This document shows positions 23,401-33,569 of a stretch of 64,000 bases of DNA, one piece after another. Origin of the DNA: Arion vulgaris (lineage: Eukaryota > Mollusca > Gastropoda > Stylommatophora > Arionidae); assembly GCA_020796225.1 (NCBI GenBank), contig CM036768.1:42544789-42608788 (forward strand), written 5' to 3'. A program made the position numbers and the translations under genes. Under the pieces are notes generated by a model that saw only the letters and a list, made by a program, of their open reading frames with translations, was not told the origin of the DNA and searched no databases. The first letter of the stretch is position 1. Every line of letters begins with the position of its first letter.

Positions 23401-24650
23401 TTTAACATTTACTTGATATATTATGTGCCTACGCCCACGAATAATACTAAATTATTTAACATTTACTTGATATATTATGTGGGTCACGCCCACGAATAAT
23501 ACTAAATTGTTTAACATTTACTTGATATATTATGTGCGCCAAGTCCACGAATTATACTAAATTGTTTAACATTTACTTGATATATTATGTGAGCCACGAC
23601 CACGAATAATACTAAATTGTTTAACATTTACTTGATATATTATGTGGGCCACGTCCACGAATAATACTAAATTGTTTAACATTTACTTGATATATTATGT
23701 GCGCCACGTCCACAAATAATACTAAATTGTTTAACATTTACTTGATATATTATGTGCGCCAAGTCCACGAATTATACTAAATTGTTTAACATTTACTTGA
23801 TATATTATGTGGGCCACGTCCACGAATAATACTAAATTATATAACATTTACTTGATATATTATGTGGGCCACGTCCACGAATAATACTAAATTGTTTAAC
23901 ATTTACTTGATATATTATGTGGCCACGTCCACGAATAATACTAAATTGTTTAACATTTACTTGATATATTATGTGCGCCACGACCATGAATAATATTAAA
24001 TTGTTTAACATTTACCTGATATATTATGTGCGCCACGTCCACGAATAATACTAAATTGTTTAACATTTACTTGATATATTATGTGAGCCACGACCACGAA
24101 TAATACTAAATTGTTTAACATTTACTTGATATATTATGTGCGCTACGTCAACGAATAATACTAAATTGTTTAACATTTACTTGATATATTATGTGCGCCA
24201 CGTCCACGAATAATACTAAATTGTTTAACATTTACTTGATATATTACGTGCGCCACGTCCACGAATAATACTAAATTGTTTAAAATTTACTTGATATATT
24301 TTGTGGGCACGTCCACGAATAATACTAAATTGTTTAACATTTACTTGATATATTATGTGGCCACGTCCACGAATAATACTAAATTGTTTAACATTTACTT
24401 GATATATTATGTGGTCACGTCCACGAATAATACTAAATTGTTTAACATTTACTTGATATATTATGTGCGCCACGTCCACGAATAATACTAAATTGTTTAA
24501 CATTTACTTGATATATTATGTGGGCCACGTCCACGAATAATACTAAATTATTTAACATTTACTTGATATATTATGTGGGCCACGTCCACGAATAATACTA
24601 AATTGTTTAACATTTACTTGATATATTATGTGGTCACGCCCACGAATACT
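20430..24650. repeat. 55-bp satellite array, about 77 units
   Basis: The unit is AATACTAAATTGTTTAACAT, TTACTTGATATATTATGTGG, then GCCACGTCCACGAAT; the period is 55 bp. Variation concentrates in the GTGGGYCACGTCCAC core (GGGCC, GGGTC, GCGCC, GAGCC; CGTCC, CGACC, AAGTCC) and in TTGTTT against TTATTT. The block at about 22250-22680 recurs with the same ordered variants at about 23680-24110 (offset about 1,428 bp, 26 units). The array is flanked by AGAATACT on the left and CGAATACTCGAGGTAATGCA on the right; the duplicate locus has only four units. Confidence 0.97.
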
Positions 24651-24924
24651 CGAGGTAATGCAACTTGTTCTCCAGATTGAATGTTTATGACTTGAATATC
24701 AATTGATTAAAATATTTCTACCTCGTCTAAATGATCACTTCACTAACTTTCAATATCTTTGTCAGAATAACGACAGTGTCTTATTCCTAATGTCAATATT
24801 TTCTTAAGGTACGGCTGGCTTTGTCTTTAATTACTTTATCTTTCAGTATTCACCACTTCATTTCTTTGCAATTACCAGTACATGGTGATATTTAATTGTC
24901 TATTCCCAGGTGGAAGATGGAGCT

Positions 24925-25445
24925 AGTTGTCCACTCTTGTCGTTAATCGTAGGGATAGGAACTTTAATTGGCGTTCTAGGGCCAGATGAGTCGCCCTTTT
25001 TGTGTTATATCCGTGTTTATGTAGTGTGGTCTTGATATTGTCTATCCATCTTTTCGTAGTCTTCCTTTGCTCTAGTACCTGCTATCTTTTATTGTATGCT
25101 GTTATTGGTGGTTAGTTGTATTTCATTCTCATTAAATATTCAAATCACTGCATTTGTTGTCTTTCAATGTATTCGATGCATGAAATTATGCCCAATCTGT
25201 CCTCATTTCGTAGTATATCTTTCCTGATGACCCCAATGTCTTCCCATGCATTTAATTTTTCATGTGGTGAATTTTCTGTGATGTGTTGCTGTCAGAGACC
25301 AAGTTTCACATTGGTAATAAAGTGTTCAATGAAACATACTTGTTATCATCTATCTTTTTTCACTTCCATCTTGATCTTTTGGTGTTGTGATATTTAATAT
25401 GACCAAGATATGTAACTTTCCCAAGCATAATACTATTCAAGTTAA
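24925..25445 (-). pseudogene. LINE RT C-terminal relic (duplication copy 1)
   Basis: A better preserved paralogue at 59600-59361 reads LPTLCYQCQTWSLTATHHRK, CEMKCMGKALGVIRKDILRN and MQWFEYLMRM. The same segments are present here with extra indels. 5' truncated. Confidence 0.75.
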
Positions 25446-25508
25446 TCTTCAATGTTCAAGTCTTACAGGTTGTTTATGTTTTACCACATATGGCACAGTA
25501 TGTTCTAA

Positions 25509-25535
25509 GTATATATATATATATATATATATATA
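25509..25535. repeat. (TA)n tract, left of Helitron
   Basis: Dinucleotide run into which the Helitron appears to have inserted; the empty counterpart is at about 59765-59785. Confidence 0.8.
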
Positions 25536-25704
25536 CTAGCTGTACCCTGTGCGCGTTGCTACGCCTCCAAAAGAAATTGAATTTAAAGGAAACTCGCTAT
25601 AACAATATTTAATAATTATTTTGGATCATTGTCCTTTTGTTCATTTTCTTGGAAAAATCTTACAATTTAACATTTCATTTTAATTCTGTTTATTGAAGTG
25701 CTCT

Positions 25705-26998
25705 TTAATATACAATATTCTTTGTTTTTCCGTCTGGTGCGTACACGAATAAATCAGAAGGTTTTCCCAGGCGTAAACAGGCCACATATAGCTGTCCATG
25801 TGAAAAGCATGGATTTTCCAAATGTAGTCCACACACTTGTAGCGATTGTTCTTGTGATTTGTTGGTCATTGCAAAGGCGTGTCGCACCGGAAACTGCAAG
25901 CGTTTGAATTCGAATGACATGTCTGTTGGAATCATTGTGATGCGTGGCAATATTATATCTTCTACTTTAAATTTTCCATTTAAAATTGTACCTTCGATGA
26001 TATTGTTCATCATATTTTTCACTAAAAGCCTGGTACCGTTGCAAAGTTGTGGTGGATTGATGTTTCGAAGAAGAATGATAGGCACGCCAATTTTCAATGT
26101 TAAAACATGTGGTGGCATGCCTGGCAAATCAAGTGAATTCAAGAATTCAGTTGGATAATTGACAACTTCGTCTTGATTCATTACAGTATCGATGGACTTA
26201 TACGTTGTCACTTCGTCTGGTATTTTGTTTTGAATGCTCAAATTCATGGCATATACATCCTTGTTTTTGCTGCTAATATTGCACGTGCACTGAGCCACTG
26301 ATGATTTTTGTAATTATGTGCAATATTTGGGAAAACTTTATGAATCAATTCGTCTGTGGTCGCTATGATGTTACAGAAGTTTGTTGGCAATGTGATACAT
26401 CGTGTGGAATCATCGATTGGCATTTTCCCATTCCCAATATCCAACAATCGTTTTGCGAAACGTTCAGCGGTTTCATCATGTTGTAGTTGTATACGCATAT
26501 TGGTCTTCAAAGCCAATTCCTGTATGTGTTGCTATAAAACTGATGATTTCAGGCATGCATTAAGTTCATCAGCGGGTGTTGATCTTGGTATAACTGATAG
26601 AGTTTGCTGGAAATCGCCAGACAATAAAATGAGTGCGCCACCAAAGAGCTGGTCATTTCCTCTCAAATCTTTTAGTGTACGATGAAGCGCTTCTAATGCT
26701 TTTTGTGCGCCATAGTACATTCATCCCATATAATGAGTTGACATAATTGGAGTACTTTACCCATTGCAGAATTTTTGTTGATATTGCATGTTGGTGTCTC
26801 AGTGATTTGTATATTCAACGGCAATTTCAGCGCTGAATGCGCTGTTCGGCCACCATCTAAAGAGTTGCTGCAATTCCAGAAGATGCGATTGCCAGTGCAA
26901 TATTATTTCGTGATCGTATGGTTGCCAAAATAAGTGAAATAAGAAAAGTTTTGCCTGTGCTGCAGGTGGTGTTATTAACCTGCAAACCACAAATAGAA
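25705..26998 (-). pseudogene. Helitron PIF1-like helicase domain
   Basis: Reading down from 26998: Walker A CSTGKTFLISLILA, SSGIAATLLDGGRTAHSALK and QLIIWDECTMAHKKALEALH (Walker B DE, with a frameshift near 26720). Then GALILLSGDFQQTLSVIPRS, NMRIQLQHD (26516-26244), and LKIGVPIILLRNINPPQLCN with GTRLLV, PVRHAFAMTNKSQEQSL (26298-25705) and HGQLYVACLR near the end. These are helicase motifs I to VI in order, as in Helitron and PIF1 proteins. Breaks at about 26720, 26530 and 26300 make it inactive as assembled. It starts abruptly one residue before the Walker A loop, where foreign LINE sequence adjoins. Confidence 0.9.
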
Positions 26999-27180
26999 AA
27001 CAAGATTTAAAAGTCCTTAATGCATATCGAAGAACCATCCAACAAGAAAGTAAACTATTGGGATGTAAAACCATACAAAATCTCCAACTGCTAGCAAAGA
27101 ACCGTATCACATGGAGATCTAAAACCTCTGCCCTATGTGCCGCCTTTGGCACGAATGGAATAAACTAACTAACTAACTAA
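26990..27180 (+). mobile_element. LINE 3' end with (TAAC)n tail
   Basis: Encodes KVLNAYRRTIQQESKLLGCK, LQLLAKNRITWRSKTSALCA and AFGTNGIN, then a stop and CTAACTAACTAACTAA. The 'NR..WR....ALCA' ending plus a microsatellite tail marks the 3' end of a LINE. It interrupts the Helitron helicase just upstream of Walker A. Confidence 0.75.
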
Positions 27181-28424
27181 TGCATATTGCAATGGTTAAT
27201 TACGTCATCCACCCAAAACAACTACCTTAGTGCTCCCTAAAGTCAAAATTTAGACAACCTAATGTTTGACCTAATTTTTTTTTACTGTTCACTGCTTACC
27301 AGGAATTTATCACTAGTGATAACTTTCTTCTAACCTAAGATTCAATATAGTGGCCAGTACTATTGTGGCCGCGACAATCCAATTCTAAGAATATAATGGT
27401 TTTAATACCAAGATATACTGGTCACAAGGCAACAAAATTGGCCATTGTAGTAGTTTCACCTAGTACAAGGCCCCAGAAAAAATAATCCCAAGGAAAATGG
27501 GTTGCCCAAAAGAAAGGCTCGTGATCGTTCACAGTATTATATTCTTGATTTAAAATATAACATCACTCTTTCCACACTTCTGTCTTACTACAAACTAAGA
27601 TGTTAGTGAATACAACTAACCTAACACCGTTGTGATCAATTTGCAACAAGATGGATAAATTATTTAATAATGAACTCAGGCTATGCATATATCAATTGAA
27701 CCTTAGAAATATTCACAGCAATAATCGTTTTTAACCTGTCATCACAAATTTGATTGTTATAATACACTCTTCCAATTAAGTAGTAAAATTGTTCAAGTTC
27801 GATGAAACCAATGGTTGATAATTATTGGATAATGATAAGTTCAGTCTTTTCCTGTCAGATATGGAACGACTTGAACACGCTTGCAGCATCCTTCAGGTGG
27901 TGGTCGTCATATGTCTGGGTAGACGTCTAAGTTCCTAGTTAGGTCCGAGGTAGTGTCGTCTCTGTCCGTTGAGGCATCGTGGTCTGGTCATCCAAGATGA
28001 TGATTAATTGTTTCTCTGTTATCGTATATGAACAGTCGAATCATAGTAAGATTTCTCCTATAGCTATAACTACACTTTCTAGTATGAGTTCTGCCAAGTA
28101 GAACTATAGTTGATTTCTCACCTCTAGCAGCAATGTACACAAGGATACTTGGAAGTAACAATAAATTGCCAGAAACACATTTCCTTAGTCTAACCGAATC
28201 TGATTCTCTATCATCTACTACTTCGCTGTTTGTTCAACATGTTATCTTTATAAATCTCTGAAATAAATCACCATGTTCAATTGTCTTGATATATTGTCTC
28301 ACAGACATACCTTCTCAATAACGCCCTTGAAATCACTGAATGGTTTTTCCAACGTCCTCTCTCATCCAGCTATAATGTGTATCGCTATGTTTTCTTTTGT
28401 TGACTTCCCAAAGCAAGGTTCTAT
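27181..28424. other. Unassigned Helitron interior
   Basis: No Rep HUH motif, helicase motif or other coding signal was found on either strand. AGTACAAGGCCCCAGAAAAA at 27465 resembles GGTACAAGGTCCCAGAAAAA at 62450, the start of the copy-2 insertion. Confidence 0.4.
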
Positions 28425-28650
28425 AATAATGGCGATCTCTTGGTCTTCTGCTCTACTTCCTTTCCATCTTGCTCACATACCTAGGTCCCTGCACAATCTG
28501 TTGATGGCGATCTCTTGTCTTCTGATCTACTTCCCCTTTCCCTCTTGCTCACCTACCTAGGTCTCTGCACAATCTGTTGATAGCGATCTCTTGGTCTTCT
28601 CAAGTTCTAAGTAACTCTCTACTCATGACGATCTCTTGGTCTTCTGCTGC
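28425..28650. repeat. About 75-bp tandem repeat, three units plus a partial
   Basis: GGCGATCTCTTGGTCTTCTG recurs near 28431, 28506, 28581 and 28627, separated by ACTTCCTTTCC..CTTGCTCACATACCTAGGTC-type sequence. The last partial unit runs into the end of the Helitron N-terminal frame. Confidence 0.8.
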
Positions 28651-29708
28651 CCTACAAGCGGGACGTGTGCAAAAGTAACCCGGATGGATTGACCGTTACC
28701 TACTTCACTATGTTGAGTACGGCTGACCATTTTACCATAAACTGGTGTATTCAAAGTATGATTTGCCAGTTGACCACTGTTCCATCCTCTTGTCCTCCAT
28801 AGCCCTGTTACAAATCGAATTAATTCGTTGTGTTGATCGAATAAAGTTTGTAATGCAGCGACTATTTCTTGTTTTACACCCGTATTGAATCGACAACGAT
28901 GATCAATTTGTTCATCAGTGTTTCCCATGAAATACATTTGAAGAAATTTGTAATCTGTGTCAGGCAGTGGTAGTAGTGAGCCAGCACGATGATAAATTTG
29001 CCCTTGAACTTTGAATGTGGTCATGTAATTCTCGCGCACGATATTTGTTGCACCGAACGATGTCATTTGGAAACATGAATTGTACTTGCGTATGTTTGCC
29101 AAGAAATGTTTTGATTGGCCTGTGTCACCTGCTACCAACGTTGATAATGGTTCGGGTGGTGAATGTAATACTGACAATTTCACTTTTCCACCCGCGCAGC
29201 ACATTCCTGGTGTTTCATTCTTAAATTTGACGGCACTGCAATACATGCATAATCTAACCATTTTTCCAATAACCACATTTGGATGAAGACTGTTATCATA
29301 ATTAGTATTGTAATGGAATGCACCTAGATTGAAATCAGCGTGTAGTGTTCGTCTGGATAGAGTAGTGCGTATCCGAACGGTTTGCAGTCTTGCTTCCCGT
29401 TGCTTGATTGTTTCAGCTGAACGGACTTGAGTGGTGCGTACTCGATTGGTTCCTAGTCTTGCTTCACGCTGCTCGTCTGTTTCAGACGAACGGACTTCAG
29501 CAGTGCGTACTCGAACAGTTTGTAGTCTTGCTTCACGCTGCTCATCTGTTACTGAAGCTAGTAATGCCTTTCTCTTTCGTGCTGTAGGTGTAGATGGGCC
29601 AATAGCTTTTTGTTTGGGAGGTATAATTGCAAATGTGTGGACAATTCGTGAAGAGAGTGTGGAAATAACTGCAGCTTGTTCGTCTTCACACACGGAATTA
29701 AATATCAC
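28623..29708 (-). pseudogene. Helitron replicase N-terminal region
   Basis: The longest open frame in the window (361 residues). The N-terminus has three tandem copies of a basic repeat (DEQREARLQTVRVRTAEVRS and variants, residues about 55-125). Next comes LHADFNLGAFHYNTNYDNSL, a Cys-containing stretch (MCYSA/MCCAGG-like, residues about 160-180) and SKHFLANIRKYNSCFQMTSF. Then follow NYMTTFKVQGQIYHRAGSLL and KFLQMYFMGNTDEQIDHRCR. This is the 'Helitron helicase-like domain' region that precedes Rep. It should continue into the HUH nuclease, but the frame ends in unrelated repeat DNA, so it is truncated. Confidence 0.88.
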
Positions 29709-30369
29709 TGTTGATGTTTCGCTGGAATAAATAAAACAAAATTAGCATTTGATTAAATTCTATTAGGAAATGCATAGAAACTGCGTGTAAAATGTTTTGA
29801 AAAATCAGGTTAACTGTATGAATCATTTGTCGAAACTACTGACTACTCGCGCGACACCTATTGCGAAATGGTTGTACTAATTTAGAATTGCACGTCGCTA
29901 TAGCGGTCAATGGTATGGATTGATTTACAAAATAATAAATGGTCAGCCCGTTTCTGTCATGTAATCTAATATTGGGTAATATTCATGCATATAACGTGTA
30001 CCTCAGGTAAACGTTGATGGCAAAATAACCATCTTGCCATAGTTGTTTGCCTTACCATCTATAGCAATGCCAATAGCTTCCCTCAAATGAACGTATTCCT
30101 TTGATCGTAGTTTTGTTTGGTTTAATCGAATATAGAGCAATTTTTGTCAACATAGCTAACAAACATTAATGGAATAGTTGACGATAACTTAAAATATGAT
30201 TTGCAGTATTTATGATCATGATTAGAAACAAACCTGGATTGCGTATTTTAAATTCAGCTTGTTTTAAAAATTGACTTGAATCATACGTCATCGAATCTTG
30301 TGTATATATAGTAGATGAGCATACCGTAGACTTCATGAAGAAACTCTCGATGAAATTTGCGTGTTTTTC

Positions 30370-30540
30370 GATTTTTATAGATTTTTATCTAAAATTGTCA
30401 GCGCTACATATTTCAAACTATGACAGGTAGCATCCCGACATCAAACCAAACATATCTTGTAAATTTCAGCTAAATCTGTTCAGTAGTTTCCGAGTCTATA
30501 GGTAACAAACATACAAACATACGTTTTATCTATATATATA
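30370..30540 (-). repeat. Helitron 5' subterminal region
   Basis: AACAAACATACAAACATACG on the plus strand, TGTTCAGTAGTTTCCGAGTC and GACAGGTAGCATCCCGACAT match the fragment at 56170-56310. Confidence 0.85.
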
Positions 30541-30928
30541 TATATATATATATATAGTAGAATATGTATATGTGTGTTTCTATCTTCTTGTGTGCATGTA
30601 AGCGTGTGCGTCTGTATGTATACAATTCAAACTGTCATTAGAACCGTTGTGTTGTTCAAGATCTCGGTCAAAATGTTTCTATTGCAACTAGGACATTCCG
30701 TCAGGTTGACGATCTGGTGTTAGTTCCGTTTGTTTTACTTAACTGTCTGTATTATTGTTTCGTAACTGTTTGTTTGTGTGTTCAAAGTACATATCCCTAT
30801 CATTTGTTTGTATGGTTTTCAAGAGTGATTGAACTTTCGCATTATATAATATTTTTTCTTGATGTACGTGCTTAAGCTGTGCAGAATTGTTTCATAAAAT
30901 CTGTTTTTGATCATTCAATAAATTTCAG

Positions 30929-30991
30929 ATATGATTTGGAATAAACCTCAACAATTATATGGTTTCTACGATTCTCAAGAAAATGAAATTG
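30929..30991 (+). pseudogene. M13 metallopeptidase exon E2a (copy 1), 2-nt frame break
   Basis: Bounded by AATTTCAG and GTAAGT like its paralogue E2b, but 63 nt instead of 65. It reads ATTTGG where E2b has ATTTTGG and TAAACC where E2b has TAAAACC. Continuing from E1a, the frame meets TAA after five codons; the downstream part still spells PQQLYGFYDSQENEI in the frame that fits E3. So the exon would need two single-base insertions to work. Either this copy is a pseudogene or two homopolymer deletions are consensus errors. Normally this segment carries the substrate-contacting NAFY/NAYY motif; here it is YGFY. Confidence 0.75.
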
Positions 30992-31420
30992 GTAAGTAGG
31001 TTCTTGTTAACAACATACTGTGCTGCTTGTCATATGTTTGCCTTTGTTGGTGTATAAAAAGTTATAAAATACGAATGATTGCCGTTTGAGAAAAGTCATG
31101 TCCAAATATAACTTGATCACTGCATATAAATGGCACGCTTACCTGCGAAGACTAGTTCACAAAGCATAAACTTACTAACACCAGAAACATTCATAAGAGA
31201 TCTTCAGAATAAAATATATATGTGAATCCAACAACGCTGTCTGGTTTTGACAAACTCACAACCTTCAGAACACAAGGTAAACTGCTTAACCACTTCACAA
31301 CATACATCCCCCTACATTCCCACCGACTGTCTTCGTACATTCTACAGTAGTGTGTTTTGTACTGACTTTTTTTCTTTCTCTATTTTTTCTCTAATTCTGT
31401 TTTGCTTCACAGCGTCAAGA
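30992..31420. other. M13 intron segment
   Basis: Closely matches 60209-60640; no coding signal. Confidence 0.5.
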
Positions 31421-32445
31421 TAAGAAGAGATTTATAGAACGGGCTTTTGTGTGCATTTCATAAACAACGAGGGATAAAAGGCGCATAGTGACAACGTCGC
31501 GACAGGATTAGTGAGCTGGTACAAACTAAGATCCTACCACACCTCCACGTGGTGACCCTGGATACAGACAACAGTTCATGTCTGTCTAAACGGGTAAAGA
31601 TCGGGGGAGAGATACTCTGGTAGAAGTAGTGATGCAAACGTAGTGACGTTGGATGAGATCCGCTCGCAACATAGACGAGCAGAATCTCAGAATGACTATT
31701 AATGCACGTCTCTCCCGGCCGGTGGAAAAAAACTGAACAAATAAACTTCAATGGATGAGGGGTGCATCCAGAGAGAAAGATGTGGGCCCACATGGGGCGA
31801 AACTCTGAACCCTGAGGTGGGTCTCGAGTTGAGTTACGTGTCTTGACAGTATCGATGCATACTAAATGTTAGCACCGTGAGAAACCTAATAAATACGGTT
31901 AGCAGGCGCCAAAGTAAAGCGAACACGCATACCGACGATACATAGGTGAGCCCACCGGTGGGCAGACATGCAAGGTGCTAAAGATGGAGCGGCGAAAAGG
32001 CGTGGCAAAAGTAGGAGTGCGCGGACCACATAAATGTGCAAAGAAACTGGAAAATCCAGCAGAGGCTTGAATCCACTGCAAACGTTCCTACCGAATGATG
32101 ATAAACTGTGCACAGTGAGATACAAATGGGTAAGGTGCCCAGTAGAACAATGTGAGTACAAATGACGATGAGAAAAGGGACGGGCCCAGTCGGTTGACGA
32201 GGGCACAAGCAGAAATGGGCGAAGGAGCACCCAAAAGAAACGCGAGGTGGACAAAATGGTAGCGATCCTCGAAGATGGGATCTCTATTCAGAGAACTATA
32301 ATCGCGTTTCCTCTCGCAGAGAAATACTACTGCTTTGTGGTTAGATTGGGGACAATCAAAGGCTAGCGGAGTAAACCGTACACAAAACTGGACGTCAGGC
32401 AAACCAATAGTCCACCATTTGCTTGCCACCTTTGCTTTGTATCCA
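31421..32445. other. GC-richer block of unknown origin (copy 1)
   Basis: About 1 kb that is visibly richer in G+C than its AT-rich neighbours and very similar to 60640-61660. Both strands carry overlapping open frames up to 124 residues. The minus ones read as hydrophobic low-information sequence. A plus frame has a possible Cys pair (KWVRCPVEQCEYK) followed by DKMVAILEDGISIQRTIIAF and CFVVRLGTIKG, uninterrupted in both copies. I do not recognise a family. It may be the start of an unclassified retroelement, since a LINE tail adjoins it. Confidence 0.4.
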
Positions 32446-32610
32446 CTGTATTGGAGTAACAATACTATTTAAGGATAATCTTCGAATGTGGAAGAACAAT
32501 TTACTTTGTTGTTTCTTGATGAAGTTCAGTACCGATGTTGTACTTACATTTTCCCGGATATTTTCATTTCTAAACCGATTTCTTTTTGATGATCCTAGCA
32601 TTATGTGTAG
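32400..32610 (-). pseudogene. LINE C-terminal relic (copy 1)
   Basis: Minus frame KRNRFRNENIRENVSTTSVL, NFIKKQQSKLFFHIRRLS and PIQWIQSKGGKQMVDYW. It is related to the + strand relic at 45.7-46.1 kb (RKNVGTTSVLNFIK ... KQWIQSK). Confidence 0.75.
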
Positions 32611-32779
32611 AAATTACATCTCTGTGTCGAATAATTTCCTTTTATCATGTGATATCATACTGTTGGAAGAAATATTGTGTTGAACCATTTAGTCTTCATG
32701 GTGATATGTTTGCATTTCAAAATGAGTTCCATTTGTTCTATGATTTAATCTATGTAATATTTCGCTGTATAATTTTCAT

Positions 32780-33364
32780 TTCTTGACAAACGAACACAAA
32801 ATGAAAATTACCTCCTGTGAAATGAGATGCTTGAGAAAGCGTAAATAAAACAAGAATAACCAAATAAGAAATGAGAAATTAGTAGAACAGTCGGAACAAC
32901 ACCTGCTATTAGTTTCATTGAAAAACAGAGACTCAAATGGTTTGGCCACTTGGTGAGAATGAACCTGAATACACTAGTTGCAAGAGCGTACAACCTGAAA
33001 ATGAAATTATCAAGAGGAAGGTGCAGACCAAGAAAAAGATGGGTTGATGGTGTTTGTGTTTTTTTCCGATTCAGAAGCACTTTAGCTTTTTAGCTCTTCG
33101 GCTCGGTGCCATGGACATCGTAACCCTTCGGTTCGGTGCCACGAACACCTTAAATCTGGAGAACGTGTGGCTTTTCTACCAGCCCGCGGAATTGAACCTG
33201 CACTCACAGTGGGCTAGTCACCCGCAGTCCAACGCGCTGTGAACACGCTGGGCAGGCGGTGATGGTGTTATAGACATCTTAAAACTTCACAATACCCCAG
33301 CTTATCAAGCGACCGAGCGTGTCCTATCTCGGAAACCGATCATCAGTTAAAGTGCTACGACTAA
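32780..33364 (+). pseudogene. LINE C-terminal relic split by SINE
   Basis: Same family as the LINE at 14.8-18.0 kb: MKITSCEMRCLRK, ISRTVGTTPAISFIEK-like text, QRLKWFGHLVRMNLNTLVAR and RPRKRWVDGV up to 33054. After the SINE it resumes as IDILKLHNTPAYQATERVLS at about 33266. The copy-2 version (61920-62270) is less damaged. Confidence 0.85.
33055..33259 (-). mobile_element. SINE-1, full length, 10-bp target duplication
   Basis: A 205-bp insertion flanked by TGATGGTGTT at 33045-33054 and 33260-33269. On its coding strand it starts CCGCCTGCCCAGCGTGTTCA. A tRNA-like A box (GTTCACAGCGCGTTGG) and B box (GGTTCAATTCC) follow, then a conserved body (CCGAACCGAAGGGTTACGAT, GAAGAGCTAAA) and an A-rich tail. 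It disrupts the LINE at WVDGV/IDILK. The tRNA boxes imply RNA polymerase III transcription. Confidence 0.9.
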
Positions 33365-33365
33365 C

Positions 33366-33565
33366 TGCAAAAACACAGAGAAGGACAAAGAAGAAAAAAC
33401 ACAGAGAATGACTAAGAAAAAAAACACAGAGAAGGACATAAAGAAAAAACACAGAGAAGGACATAAGAAAAAAAAACACAGAGAAGGACATAAGAAAGGA
33501 AAAAAACACAGAGAAGGACATAAGAAAGAAAAAACACAGAGAATGACATAAGAAAGAAAAAACAT
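33366..33565. repeat. About 25-bp minisatellite grown from LINE tail
   Basis: ACACAGAGAAGGACATAAGA plus an A run repeats about eight times. The first unit continues the C-terminal LINE coding tail (TEKDK), the same lysine-rich ending as at 14766-14830. Confidence 0.75.
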
Positions 33566-33569
33566 ATTC

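Larger units (their letters stand above)
25536..30561 (-). mobile_element. Helitron, about 5 kb, decayed, minus strand
   Basis: The 3' end on the minus strand is GGGTACAGCTAG, ending in CTAG (CTRR type) at 25536. It is preceded by a short GC hairpin-prone stretch (AGCAACGCGCACAGG). The 5' end near 30561 begins TCTACTATATATATA, then AAAACGTATGTTTGTATG and ACTACTGAACAGATTTAGCT, wording typical of Helitron 5' ends. Inside are a PIF1-type helicase relic and an N-terminal replicase relic in Helitron order. The HUH Rep domain was not seen, and the middle is disrupted by a LINE tail and a tandem repeat. The paralogous locus at 59.77 kb lacks it, giving an empty site. Confidence 0.88.
18418..33390 (+). 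repeat. Segmental duplication, copy 1
   Basis: Aligns by eye to 56640-64000 in the same order and orientation: SINE tail, unique intron sequence, LINE relic, exon E1, 55-bp satellite, LINE relic, (TA)n, exon E2, GC-richer block, LINE tails and a SINE. Flanking intron sequence differs at only a few percent of sites. Copy 1 alone has the Helitron and a huge satellite expansion. Confidence 0.9.

Noticed and set aside
24225..24503. 92- and 69-residue open frames in the satellite
   Set aside because: They are translations of the repeat unit, made possible by locally missing bases.
20430..24650. CRISPR-like appearance (regular 55-bp periodicity)
   Set aside because: No unique spacers: the whole 55 bp repeats, with only point variants. 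It is a eukaryotic satellite.
31458..32462. Minus-strand hydrophobic proteins of 111-124 residues
   Set aside because: Overlapping frames in several registers with Ser/Phe/Leu-rich text and no motif. Their presence in copy 2 follows from the duplication.
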